A stretch of 64,000 bases of DNA from Conus ventricosus (taxonomy: Eukaryota; Mollusca; Gastropoda; Neogastropoda; Conidae): the NCBI GenBank assembly GCA_018398815.1, contig CM031615.1, positions 57,057,052 through 57,121,051 on the forward strand, given 5' to 3'. Of the stretch, positions 11,596 to 22,706 are shown one piece after another (position 1 is the stretch's first letter; every line of letters starts with the position of its first letter). Made by a program: the position numbers and the translations under genes. Under the pieces are notes generated by a model, which had not been told where the DNA came from, ran no database searches, and saw nothing but the letters and a program-made list of their open reading frames with translations.

Positions 11596-13524
11596 TCGCA
11601 CACACACACACACAACACACACACACATGGAGAGAGGTGCTGACTTACTGCATGGCGTTGTTTAACATTGAAAGGCGATGCATCTCCAGAGGCGAAGGCA
11701 GCCATGAATGAGCAGTGCATCAAGTTGGCTGCCCGGATCTGTGAGCCAAACACAAGAGACATGAGTGAGGACTGCATGGGTGATCATCATGAAATTGATC
11801 AGAGAATATGGCGCTTGTTCCCATGAGGCAGGTCTTCCAATCAGAGATCCTTGTTTTTAACTCTAACATGAAAACTGTATAATCACTGATGTCACAAAAC
11901 CTCAAACAAAAAATGTATCCTTGCTTTTACACTCTAACATGAAATCTGTATAACCATTGATGTCACAAACTACTAGTCCAGTTTGGGGTGACAGTCCTTA
12001 GGCAAAACCTCAAACGAAAAATGTGACTGCCCCATCTGAGCAGCGGCAAAAGCTTGTGTGCTCAACAGTGAAAGATGGAGGCAGTTTCAGTCATCTCAAA
12101 CCTTTTTATGGGGTTGTATCAAGTACACTGAGCTCAAACCGGCTACAGTCCAGATAATGAATTCATTTTCGCTTGTCTGCTCTGTCTAACATGAATGGCA
12201 GACATTATAGCCTTGGGAGATATGTGAGGTGGACATTTCAGCGTGTTTCAATATGTGTTCTTGTTCCATGGTACATCAGTTTTCATACTGATTTCCTGCA
12301 AACTCATCTGCTCACAAAATGGGCCAGTCAAGCAAAAGAACAAAAACGGTCTTGTTACGATTCACCGAGAGATTCATCTCATGTGGACAGGACTTGAATG
12401 TACAAGGCAAACTAGGAACCTCTCTCAGATATTGTAATTAACTGTTTTTGCAATGGTCCATACACTTATGTTTGGCGCACAGAACACCGAAGACAACTGG
12501 GCATTCATCTTGAGTGAAGTCTCTGTTTACTCGAGAGGCCAATTTAGTTGAAAAAATAAACAAGCAAACAAAACAGCAAGACACACGTATACACGCACAG
12601 ACACACACACATTTCCTTTTTAGTGTTTCCAAACTTTCACTAGTTTTTATGCGAATGGGCTCCTAATACCTCAACGATCAGTGCAAGATGGTCAATGTAG
12701 CAATAAGTGACTGCTGAACCAAACCGAGTGCTGATACCTGTCAGGTAGATTTACCTCTGTGCAAGCAAGATGGTGGAGGTCCTCAAAGTCCACCTTAGCT
12801 CTGCAAGAATCGAAGGCATGGATAAACTCGTGGGCCAGCACGTTGCAGCATGTACTCCGCTTTGTCACATTGTTCTGACAGATCACAACCTGAAGAGAGG
12901 ATGGAAAAAAATCAACAATTTATTGAAACATTCATTTTCTGAAAGCTCAAATAAAAAAATCAACAGATAATAATAGTAACAACAAGAATTTTGGAATTTG
13001 TATGCCCCAAAAATGTAATGGACATAAAAAGTAAACAAGAATGCAACTGCAGTAAGTATATTCTTTGTCATTTTAGCATTAAAGCATTCCAGTATAGTTT
13101 TAATGAAAATGAACTGAATACTCAATTCATGAGCAAGTATTTTCGTTCTGATCATGGAAGTTCAGACCTAAGAAAGATTTTAATTTTATACCTCGCCTTA
13201 ATTTAATTAAATTGGCAGGGAAAAACAATGCTAAACAAACAGCAAGGTGTTGACAGTTACCTGTTATTCTCTCTCTCTTTCTCTCTCTCTCTCTCTGTCC
13301 TATTTTTCTTCTTTGCTTTAGCTGAGGTGCTGTTACCTCTCTGTTCCTCTTCATTTTTGTTTAGGTTTCTTCTCTTTTATGCTAAGTGATGATAAATATA
13401 TACCTGATTTGTAGTAGGGTCAAATCCTCCATTCACTTTCTCCAAGCAGTTTTCACATGATATATGGCGGCGCAAGTTGACTTCACTGAAGACAAAACAG
13501 AAGTGCACATACACATGCACATGT

Positions 13525-13573
<49 letters not shown>

Positions 13574-14053
13574 CACAAATGGCCACATTAATACACATAC
13601 ATCAAGTTAAAGTGTGAACACTGAACTGTTACCATCATCACCAGAGCTGAACAGATAGAAAATGTGTACAAAATTCTCTTCAGCATTTTAAAATGTCTTT
13701 CTCTCTGTGTGTCTCTTTTGCTCTATCTCTCTCTGTCTGTCTAGACTATGTTAAGCCTTTGCGATGGTCATAAATTTCATATAGCGTCATTTTTGCATGA
13801 AAATCACAATAGCGTTTGGTTCAATACCCATATATTTGCACTTTATTCTGGAAAAGTTCCGTATCGAAAACATCGGTCCCAAATAATTTATTCCAAATAC
13901 TTTCAAATCTAGAAGAGAACAGGTCTCATTCAAACTCTACCTCCACTGATCGAAAAACAAACAGAAGGGATCCATGAAAACTTTATCTTGACCTCTCTCT
14001 CTCTCTCTCTCTCTCATACACAAGTGCACACACACAAACACATGAATGAATGT

Positions 14054-14125
<72 letters not shown>

Positions 14126-14134
14126 AATCAATGT

Positions 14135-14188
<54 letters not shown>

Positions 14189-14351
14189 GACTGACTGACA
14201 ATGACAACAAAAATCACTTACCAACCATGTGACTTCAATGCTCTCATCATGAGTTTCACCATTGGGTCTGTTAACATCATGAAAAGAGTGAAAAAGATGT
14301 TTTAAACATGTAATCAAAAACAAAAAATAGTCAAGCTCTCTCTCTCTCTCA

Positions 14352-14408
<57 letters not shown>

Positions 14409-14494
14409 AACCAGTATTTGTAATACAAGGCCATTCTCTGTATGTGCATACTGTAATAAATGTGTATGTATCTGTGCTTGCATGAGTGTATCAC

Positions 14495-14532
<38 letters not shown>

Positions 14533-14541
14533 TGTGAGTGA

Positions 14542-14586
<45 letters not shown>

Positions 14587-14628
14587 CGTGTGCATGTGCA
14601 TGCATGAGTGTGTAAGTTCGTGCATGCA

Positions 14629-14659
<31 letters not shown>

Positions 14660-14758
14660 GTGTGTGTGTGTGTGCGCGCGCGTGTGCATGTGCATGCATG
14701 AGTGTGTAAGTTCGTGCATGCATGAGTGTGTAAGTTCGTGCATACATGTGTGTGTGTG

Positions 14759-14810
<52 letters not shown>

Positions 14811-15040
14811 TATGAGTATATGCACTGCAGGCATGTGATCATAACAGAAGTAATAACACAAGGCATGGAACAATGGATGCTTGAAACTGACATGCATTAC
14901 AACATGCTTGCATAAAGGCATCATGTTTCATTATTTTATAAGTCTGTATTTCCAAAACCGAACATTCTCTGAATTGAATGGATAAACGATATGCTTGACA
15001 GAAAATCACAATTTATGCTTTCCGATTAGATGACGAAATC

Positions 15041-15104
<64 letters not shown>

Positions 15105-15429
15105 TGAGTAAAATGGGCTTTGGTGAGGTACAAGAGCCAGCTACTTTAAAGAAATAAAATGGAAAAAAAAAAAAAAAAAGATCTGAAATTGATCTGGTCA
15201 GTCAGTGACTCACTGTTTTGAATGCACCAGGTAACATTGGCTTCACATCGAAAGTTGTTTGCTCCGGATCGTCCCCATAAAGAACTCCAGAAAGACTTCA
15301 CTTCTTCAGATCCCCCTCGCTGGGGATAGAATAAAACCCATAATCTTCATCTTCCGTTCTTTGAAATTTCTTTCGAGCAGCAGGTTGACTGTCTGCTGTT
15401 TCACCATGCTCTGACCCTTTTGATGCCAT
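10643..15429 (-). CDS. ATP23: ATP23-like mitochondrial inner membrane metalloprotease (M76)
   Basis: There are six exons on the minus strand: 15429-15214, 14267-14222, 13485-13404, 12889-12755, 11738-11649 and 10837-10643. All have GT-AG introns and agreeing phases. ATP23 is a zinc metalloprotease of the mitochondrial intermembrane space, known in yeast to process Atp6 and assist F1Fo ATP synthase assembly (human homologue also called XRCC6BP1/KUB3). Family blocks seen in order are: a WCIQN block; [25 protein letters not shown] with GGFDP; VVICQNN; the zinc motif HEFIH followed by [23 protein letters not shown]; and the C-terminal [20 protein letters not shown]. The predicted length is about 254 residues, close to the human protein, with HEFIH near residues 135-139. 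The start is the ATG at 15427-15429 (MASKGSEHG). Exon 1 is 216 nt, one base short of the phase required by exon 2. Confidence 0.93.
11506..11626 (+). repeat. Compound (CA)n/(CT)n microsatellite in ATP23 intron 5
   Basis: CA and CT dinucleotide blocks alternate and end 23 bases from the exon 5 donor. Confidence 0.9.
12755..12889 (-). CDS. ATP23: ATP23 exon 4 with HEFIH zinc motif
   Basis: This is a 45-codon phase-0 exon encoding VVICQNN, then [15 protein letters not shown], then HHLACTE. The HExxH motif supplies two zinc-binding histidines and the catalytic glutamate of M76 peptidases, and all three residues are intact. Confidence 0.95.
13521..13572 (+). repeat. (CA)n microsatellite in ATP23 intron 2
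   Basis: This is an uninterrupted CA tract of about 26 dinucleotides, just upstream (in gene orientation) of the exon 3 acceptor. Confidence 0.95.
13988..14820. repeat. Large compound microsatellite around ATP23 exon 2
   Basis: On the + strand there are (CA)n tracts at about 14056-14185 and 14359-14405. (TG)n tracts follow at about 14498-14580, 14630-14673 and 14750-14808. Between the TG tracts are three copies of a segment with TGCATGCATGAGTGTGTAAG. The 46-nt exon sits between the first two CA tracts. Confidence 0.9.
14222..14267 (-). CDS. ATP23: ATP23 exon 2, 46-nt microexon
   Basis: The acceptor is GTTAACAG and the donor GTAAGTG. It encodes [15 protein letters not shown] with split codons at both ends. 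Its length is not a multiple of three, so skipping it would shift the frame and remove a conserved block. Long dinucleotide repeats lie on both sides of it. Confidence 0.9.
15043..15103 (+). repeat. (GA)n microsatellite in ATP23 intron 1
   Basis: This is a pure GA tract of about 30 dinucleotides. It marks the left limit of the segment that is repeated, in degraded form, at the right edge of the window. Confidence 0.95.
15214..15429 (-). CDS. ATP23: ATP23 exon 1, contains a one-base deletion
   Basis: The exon starts [20 protein letters not shown] and reaches EDEDYGFY. Read straight on, it meets TGA about 14 codons later. Moving to the next frame near 15325-15336 gives [20 protein letters not shown], the expected ATP23 N-terminal block, and runs to the donor GTGAGT. 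The degraded second copy at the right edge of the window has an extra A in the corresponding stretch (GGGTATTTA there, GGGTTTTA here). This supports a missing base rather than a true change of protein. Confidence 0.8.
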
Positions 15430-16466
15430 GTTGACTTTCAAAACATGTGAGAGTGAGCTCCCTTTTACTTCCTTGTGTGATCAGGGGTTACAAGTTGGGA
15501 TAATGCTCCAAAACGGTGTATGATCAAACTCTGAGAGTAAAATGAAACTATATATCTATCTCTCAGTTTCTCTGTCAATCTATCAATCTATTTATCAATC
15601 TGTCCGTTTTAAATGACTCCCTCCAAATATTTTATCTATTTGCTTTTCATCCTTAACCTCACTCACAATCAAGGAATTGATGAGCTACCTTATTTACGTT
15701 GCAGCCCTTAGAGCTTACCTGTGACCCTGTCTTTTCGTCAACTGGCCTTTCCTTCATACGCTCATTCCTTTAATTTTAATCTAGATATTTGGAACCACTT
15801 AATTACTATACTGTTGTGCATACAACAACAAAAAAGAAGGAAAAAAAAAAGGGGGGGGGGGGGGGGGGGGAGGGAAATCAACTTTCAGACACAACATGAA
15901 ATTTTCCGAACAATGGTCCAGTTGAGCTTATCTAGTCTATATAAACTCGAAACAATCATTTACAGTTTTGCCTTCGTAATTTATTGTGTAGACCTAATAC
16001 TTTGTGGGATCACGCTTATGTGTCTCAAATCAGATAAAATTCAGAACTTACACTCTAACACTGTGTCATCCTTGTACGCTATTTCAGCGAGGCATATCAA
16101 GCCAAATAAAGCCGAAAATTAATCAGTGTAACATTTCACATAGAACAGTCTGAACCAAGGGTCACTGATAAGGAAATATAAGCTTTTTTCTTCTTCTTCT
16201 AATTGCTAAGGACTGAAACTTGCAAAATTTATATAATGTTGAAAAATACATGAAAACGTGGAAGACTTGTTTTTCCATCAAACGACGAATTTGAAAATTA
16301 AGAAAAAAACAAACAAACAAAAAAACATTGACCCAACGAAAAATCATGAATACATTGTTTATGAAAAACGAACAAAATTGTTTATGAAAAATGAACAAAA
16401 CAAAACAAAACACCCCCCCCCCCCCCACACACACACACGTAATTGAAAGCGATTCTCTTATTAAAG

Positions 16467-16529
<63 letters not shown>

Positions 16530-16555
16530 GAGATGCCCTTCTAGATTTTTTTTTT
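15430..16555. other. 5' flank of ATP23, no gene seen
   Basis: The promoter of ATP23 should lie here, but no TATA box or other clear element is visible. The stretch holds an A/G homopolymer block near 15840-15872, a C run and CA tract at 16412-16438 and a GA tract at 16470-16529. Confidence 0.4.
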
Positions 16556-16558
16556 TTT

Positions 16559-18607
16559 CAGAAAAAGAAACACCCGAAGGTGCTGGGGAGGACCCAGAGA
16601 AGCACCGTCTTCACCTGCCTTTAGAGCAGTCCTGTACCACCCTTGGAGGCCTGCGCTGTGTTGACGATGGGTACAGGCACGCGCAGGACACTCCATTAAG
16701 ATATCAAGGGGCATAACTGCTCCTGAACAGAGGTAAATTAGACTACAGGATGCAGCTCATAACAGCCTTAAAGTAGCATCCCCATGGGTGTACCACCGTA
16801 TTTCATGACTGCAGAGCCCACCGGCGAAAAACACCACCCTCCAGCTGCCGAGCACACCCCACAGACCCAACCACCCCTGCCCACGGACAGATGAAGACAG
16901 TGCCACTCCAGACACAGCCAAGCTTTCGCCATACGGTCTTATGTGCCCTCAAGAGAGAATCCAAAGTTGTAGTCTTTCCCACTGTCAACAGGACTTTCCC
17001 TGTGGTCAGTGGGTCTTTCCTCACCGTCACTGGACCTTTCTACAGGGCCTAGTTAAGGCAAAGAAGAAAAAGAAACACCCGAAGGTGCTGGGAGGACCCA
17101 GAGAAGCACTGTCTTCACCCGCCTTTAGAGCAGTCCTGTACCACCCTTGGAGGCCTGCGCTGTGTTGACGATGGGTACAGGCACGCGCAGGACACTCCAT
17201 TAAGATATCAAGGGACATAACTGCTCCTGAACAGAGGTAAATCAGACTACAGGATGCAGGTCATAACAGCCTTAAAGTAGCATCCCCATGGGTGTACCAG
17301 CCCGTATTTCATGACTGCAGAGCCCACCGGCGAAAAACACCACCCTCCAGCTGCCGAGCACACCCCACAGACCCAACCACCCCTGCCCACGGACAGATGA
17401 AGACAGTGCCACTCCAGACACAGCCAAGCTTTCGCCATACGGTCTTATGTGCCCTCAAGAGAGAATCCAAAGTTGTAGTCTTTCCCACTGTCAACAGGAC
17501 TTTCCCTGTGGTCAGTGGGTCTTTCCTCAACGTCACTGGACCTTTCTCCAGGGTCAGCCTAGTTAAGGCAAAGAAGAAAAAGAAACACCCGAAGGTGCTG
17601 GGGAGGACCCAGAGAAGCACCGTCTTCACCCGCCTTTAGAGCAGTCCTGTACCACCCTTGGAGGCCTGCGCTGTGTTGACGATGGGTACAGGCACGCGCA
17701 GGACACTCCATTAAGATATCAAGGGACATAACTGCTCCTGAACAGAGGTAAATCAGACTACAGGATGCAGCTCATAACAGCCTTAAAGTAGCATCCCCAT
17801 GGTGTTACCAGCCCGTATTTCATGACTGCAGAGCCCACCGGCGAAAACCACCACCCTCCAGCTGCCGAGCACACCCCACAGACCCAACCACCCCTGCCCA
17901 CGGACAGATGAAGACAAGGCCACTCCAGACACAGCCAAGCTTTCGCCATACGGTCTTATGTGCCCTCAAGAGAGAATCCAAAGTTGTAGTCTTTCCCACT
18001 GTCAACAGGACTTTCCCTGTGGTCAGTGGGTCTTTCCTCACCGTCACTGGACCTTTCTCCAGGGTCAGCCTTGTTAAGGCAAATTAGAAAAAGAAACACC
18101 CGAAGGTGCTGGGGAGGACCCAGAGAAGCACTGTCTTCACCCGCCTTTAGAGCAGTCCTGTACCACCCTTGGAGGCCTGCGCTGTGTTGACGATGGGTAC
18201 AGGCACGCGCAGGACACTCCATTAAGATATCAAGGGACATAACTGCTCCTGAACAGAGGTCAATCAGACTACAGGATGCAGCTCATAACAGCCTTAAAGT
18301 AGCATCCCCATGGGTGTACCAGCCCGTATTTCATGACTGCAGAACCAACCGGCGAAAAAACACCACCCTCCAGCTGCCGAGCACACCCCACAGACCCAAC
18401 CACCCCCTGCCACGGACAGATGAAGACAGTGCCACTCCAGACACAGCCAAGCTTTCGCCATACGGTCTTATGTGCCCTCAAGAGAGAATCCAAAGTTGTA
18501 GTCTTTCCCACTGTCAACAGGACTTTCCCTGTGGTCAGTGGGTCTTTCCTCACCGTCACTGGACCTTTCTCCAGGGTCAGCCTAGTTAAGGCAAAGAAGA
18601 AAAAGGA
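16559..18607. repeat. Four-copy tandem array of a unit of about 510 bp
   Basis: The marker AAACACCCGAAGGTGCTGG recurs at about 16568, 17073, 17583 and 18094 (spacings of 505-511 bp), and the fourth unit ends near 18607. Copies differ by few substitutions and indels. Each contains a CACCCGAAGGTG hairpin near one end and, near the other, four sub-repeats of 20-21 bp with CTTTCC and GTCA cores (17479-17560 in copy 2). On the minus strand each unit has an open frame of roughly 75-120 codons. I see no known domain in it. A related unit lies inside the LINE at 21708-22284. Confidence 0.95.
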
Positions 18608-19399
18608 AGAAATGAACTGTTTCCGGAAACCCAGCGAGCTGAAATTCGCAAACACGTTTCTCAATCAGTGGTGTTGAAAGCAGACATGGAATAGAAAGGA
18701 AGAGGTAGGGGTGAAGACTGAAGGTAGAATGAAAACTGAGGGTTGGGGTGAGGGTGGTGGGGTTGTATAGCAGTCACTCATAAACTGGGTGATCTCATGG
18801 GGGAAAAAAAGCCAGGTGACTGTGAAACGGTTGCTCTTTGAATGCTGATATTTCCCTTTACAAGTTTGATGCACTGATTTTTCGATCATTACTGCACTAC
18901 TAGTATGTCTATTGTATCCAAGGTGTTTTGGGAGTTTGAATTAGGTGTGTGACCAGCCATACTGATTTGGACTTGTGTGCTTTGTTATGATGGCGAAAGT
19001 GGGCGTCTTCTCGTTCGCTACACTGGCTTTTTCCGCCTTGTTACCGAGAGGCACGTCAAAAACTTCTACGACTTTTTTAAAAACCGTTTTCTTTTCTTTT
19101 CTTTTTCATATTTTTTCTTTTCTTTTTTTTTTTCTCTTTTTTCTTTTCTTTCATTTTTTCTTTTTTTTCTATTTTTTTTTTTTTGGGGGGGGGTGGGGGT
19201 GGTGGTTCCGGTGCGCGTGCGTGTGGTGGTTGTGGTGGTGTGCGTGTGTGATGCCCGCTCACTCTGATCAAAACCCCATCGACACACACACACACACACA
19301 CTGAAAGTTCAACGGCCAAGCTAAGTCTACACTGAGCTCACAACCTCATTTGTACGTTCCGCACGTGAAATTCGAACAAACGCTGTTGAAAATCCCGTC
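18608..19399. other. Non-coding stretch with pyrimidine tract
   Basis: Nothing gene-like is seen. Notable items are a perfect 12-bp palindrome GTTTCCGGAAAC near 18620, a T/C-only stretch at about 19086-19184 followed by a G run, and a short CA tract at 19282-19301. Confidence 0.4.
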
Positions 19400-19599
19400 G
19401 CCATGAGATGACGTTAGCTCGAGCTCTGCTGACAGTCTTTCTTTGTGCTCTTGAGCCCGTGTGCTGTTGATCTGTGTTGGTTGTTGGAGTAGGCAGACTT
19501 CGTTCGCCATGATGATTCTGAAGTTGTTAGTGACTGAACTAATGAGCTAATTAGCAGAACTTTAATGGAGACGAATTCAGTGGAAAATTTTGATTGACG
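19400..19599 (+). other. Candidate first exon of an unidentified spliced transcript
   Basis: This is locally CpG-richer sequence, with a TGACGT word near 19410 and several short ATG-started frames. It ends in a strong donor, GACG|GTAAGT, at 19599/19600. It could be the 5' UTR exon of a plus-strand gene whose next exon is 23821-23901. No protein homology is recognised, and the upstream limit is arbitrary. Confidence 0.3.
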
Positions 19600-20879
19600 G
19601 TAAGTTTGGATATATTATTTTATTGTATGTTCTGAATTTAACGACAGTAGCGGAGTCTAAAAGCCTTCCTATCCGAAATCCGAAGCACTGTAGTTGAGGG
19701 ACTCTTCTCTTCAATTTGTTTGGCTTCTTTCTGTCAACAGATTATAGTTTCCTGACCTGTGGCAACACCTAAACCCGTAAACATAATTTTACCGTTTTTC
19801 CGGCCCGGCAAAATACTTAGATTTCAGTGTTGACTTAATGCCAATTTGTGTCTGTTTTGCTGTGGAATTGTCATGTGATAGAATTTACTGAGACTAGACC
19901 TAGTTTGAATGAGTACTTTAACCCGTTCAGTGCCTAAAAATAGTACAAACAAAGGTGTTCCCAGGTGCCAGGGAAATCTCATGATTTGGGGGTCATAATT
20001 AACAAAAAATTCTAGCTCAGAAACTACAAAAGATAGAAAAATGAAATCTATATCATTTTTGAAGGAAATTGAATGATTATGAATCTGGGCTTCTTTTGTT
20101 TTAATTTTGATAATAAAAAGTATTTAGGCATTTAGATTTGGATAGATTTTTTGCACGATCAAAAACATATGTATTTACCATGACATCTTCACATCCAAAC
20201 AAGAACACGAAGCAAAAAAGTTGAAAATAAAGTTTGTATTGTCACACTACACCTGTAAATGAAAGTAAAACAGTTTGGAAGTCTATCAAGACGCTCACAC
20301 TCGATGCAGACTGACCAGTCCACGACCACGCCCCCCCCTCTCCCCACCACGCCCCCTTGCTGGACTTCAACCCTCTCTTTCACCCCTCATCTTCCCCTAC
20401 CTTTCCGTCTGCACCGTGTCACGCCGCGAGCAGGCCACGCTCCCCTCTCGCGCTGACTTTCACATCACTGGACACCAGCACGCGGTGCAGAGTACACACT
20501 AGGCTTTAAAGATCCGGAAGTGCTTTGTTTGCGTCTCGCTCATCCAGTTGGAGCTCAACGGACATCATGGCTGTATTCGCCGTGGAGCGCCATTCAATGA
20601 GCATGAGATCAGAGATCCACTCAACTTCTTAACGGGGACATAGCCAGAATATCCCTTGCGCAAACTGGGAAGGGGGTTCCAAAGGGTGTTTTGGAGTCTC
20701 CTCTCTCGAAGTTGTGAAATGGAAGGGGGTGGGGTAGGGTGGGGGCAGTCACCTCTTAAAAACTTTGTAAAAGCGGGAGTGGGGGGGGGGGGGGGGGCTT
20801 CCTAAAATTTTGACTGTGAAAACACGGAGTGGAGGGGTGGGGGTGGCCGGTGGTGGGGGTGGTTACTCTCAACCATTTT
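19600..20879. other. Non-coding stretch left of the CR1-type LINE
   Basis: No recognisable gene. It is AT-rich up to about 20270, then C-rich, then G-rich with a run of about 19 G near 20778-20798 just upstream of the LINE. Confidence 0.4.
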
Positions 20880-22706
20880 GTCAAGATTCGACACTGTTCC
20901 ACATGAGCGTTTGTTGAGAAAACTTCAAGGCTATGGTGTCGAGGGGCAGGTTCTCACATGGGTGAGAGACTTTCTGACTAGTCGGAAACAACGCGTTGTG
21001 GTGAATGGCGAGGAGTCGTCTTGGGGGACCGTGCAGTCCGGAATTCCTCAGGGAAGTGTATTGGGGCCGTTTTTGTTCGTGTGCTTCGTGAACAACCTTC
21101 CAGACGCTGTCCATTCTGCCATATTTCTATTTGCGGATGACACAAAAATTTTCGCCGACCACTCAAACACTCTCCAGGAGGATTTAGACAGGCTTCAACT
21201 CTGGTCTGACGTGTGGCAACGGAGGTTCAACGCGGAAAAGTGCAAGGTCATGCACATTGGGAAACACAGTGACCCTTGTGAGTACAGGATGACATCAAAA
21301 GGCGAACGCATTACTCTAGAAACTGTGCCGCTAGAAAAAGAGCTAGGTGTAAGTATTGATAGCGATCTGAGGTTTAGCAAGCATGTCAACATTCAGGTCG
21401 AGAAAGCTAACAAACTCCTTGCACTCATCCAGAGTGGTTTTACAGCACTCGACATTGTGTCACTCCCCACCCTGTACAAGTCCATCATTCGTCCTCGCCT
21501 AGAGTACGGGAATGTAGTCTGGCACCCTCGTCTCAAAGGTGATGAGGAGCAGCTAGAAAGAGTTCAGCGTAGGGCAACCAGACTTATCCCAGAGCACCAA
21601 CACTTGGACTACTGTAAACGTCTCAAAAGACTGGATCTGCCGTCACTGTACTTTCGGAGGGCTAGAGGCGACATGATTGAATGTTACAAGTACCTGACTG
21701 GAACCTGAAGAAAAAGAAACACACGAAGGTGCTGGGGAAAACCCAGAGAAGCACTGTCTTTCACACCGCCTTTAGAGCAGTCCTGTACCACCCTTGGAGG
21801 CCTGCGCTGTGTTGACGATGGGTACAGGCACGCGCAGGACACTCCATTAAGATATCAAGGGGCATAACTACTCCTGAACAGAGGTAAATTAGACTACAGG
21901 ATGCAGCTCATAACAGCCTTAAAGTAGCATCCCCATGGGTGTACCAGCCCGTATTTCATGACTGCAGAGCCCACCGGCGAAAAACACCACCCTCCAGCTG
22001 CCGAGCACACCCACAGACCCAACCACCCCTGCCCACGGACAGATGAAGACAGTGCCACTCCAGACACAGCCAAGCTTTCGCCATACGGTCTTATGTGCCC
22101 TCAAGAGAGAATCCAAAGTTGTAGTCTTTCCCACTGTCAACAGGACTTTCCCTGTGGTCAGTGGGTCTTTCCTCAACGCCACTGGACCTTTCTCCAGGGT
22201 CAGCCTAGTTAAGGCAAAGAAGAAAAAGAAACACCCGAAGGTGCTGGGGAGGACCCAGAGAAGCACTGTCTTCACCCGCCTTTAGATTGAATGTTACAAG
22301 TACCTGACTGGAACCTGTACTCTACCAGGGAACATCTTTCCGCGCGACCTCCACTCACACACTCGAGACCACAGTCTTAAATTGAAAAAACCCTCGGTCA
22401 GAATGGCAGTCCGCCAGAATTTTTTCAGTGTCCGAGTAGTGAATGCCTGGAACTCTCTGCCTGAACAAGTGATGTCTGCGCCCTCGCTCAACGTTTTCAA
22501 GACCAGGATTGACAAAGTATGGGCAGATTATAAGTTTTCCTTGGACTCCGACTGGTTTCACGCGCCCAAACCACGCGCGCGAACCTGTCACTAGCTGAGT
22601 GTGCAAACGATGAAGATGAAGGGACAAGCACTGACTGCAGCGACCGGCAGATAGGCGACAAGCCTGACTACAGCTGTACTACTAAAGTAAAGTAAAGTAA
22701 AGTAAG
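20880..22706 (+). mobile_element. 5'-truncated CR1-type non-LTR retrotransposon (reverse transcriptase part)
   Basis: The open frame begins abruptly at FDTVPHERLLRKL. It contains the RT blocks SGIPQGSVLGPFLF and LFADDTKIF (catalytic FADD codons at 21130-21141). After these come CKVMHIGK, a KELGVSID block and the C-terminal motif RRATRLIP...RARGDMIECYKYL. At 21708 it is broken by an inserted 577-bp segment; the same frame resumes at 22286 and ends in a stop near 22594. The 3' end is a (TAAAG)n tail at about 22684-22706, as in many CR1-like elements. The sequence upstream of 20880 is unrelated, so the copy is 5' truncated. It encodes no complete protein and is presumably dead. Confidence 0.88.
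21708..22284. mobile_element. 577-bp insertion of the tandem-array unit into the LINE, with 33-bp target duplication
   Basis: The 33 bases at 21675-21707 are repeated exactly at 22285-22317. The inserted DNA is one full unit of the 16.5-18.6 kb array (about 512 bp) plus the first 65 bp of a second. It therefore begins and ends with the same segment (AAGAAAAAGAAAC to GCCTTTAG), that is, with terminal direct repeats of about 65 bp. The LINE frame is interrupted at the insertion and resumes beyond it. This shows that the unit can integrate at a new site. No coding domain or known ribozyme core was found by eye. Confidence 0.88.

Noticed and set aside
13937..14924. Long minus-strand frames of 191-318 codons rich in His-Thr and Cys-Val
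   Set aside because: They are translations of (CA)n/(TG)n tracts lying across ATP23 introns and the microexon in the wrong frame, not genes.
16559..18607. Hammerhead ribozyme in the 510-bp unit
   Set aside because: No CTGATGA core with a matching GAAA was found on either strand by eye, so retrozyme identity is not claimed.
18975..19304. Overlapping Phe-rich and Lys-rich frames
   Set aside because: They arise from a T/C homopolymer-rich tract.
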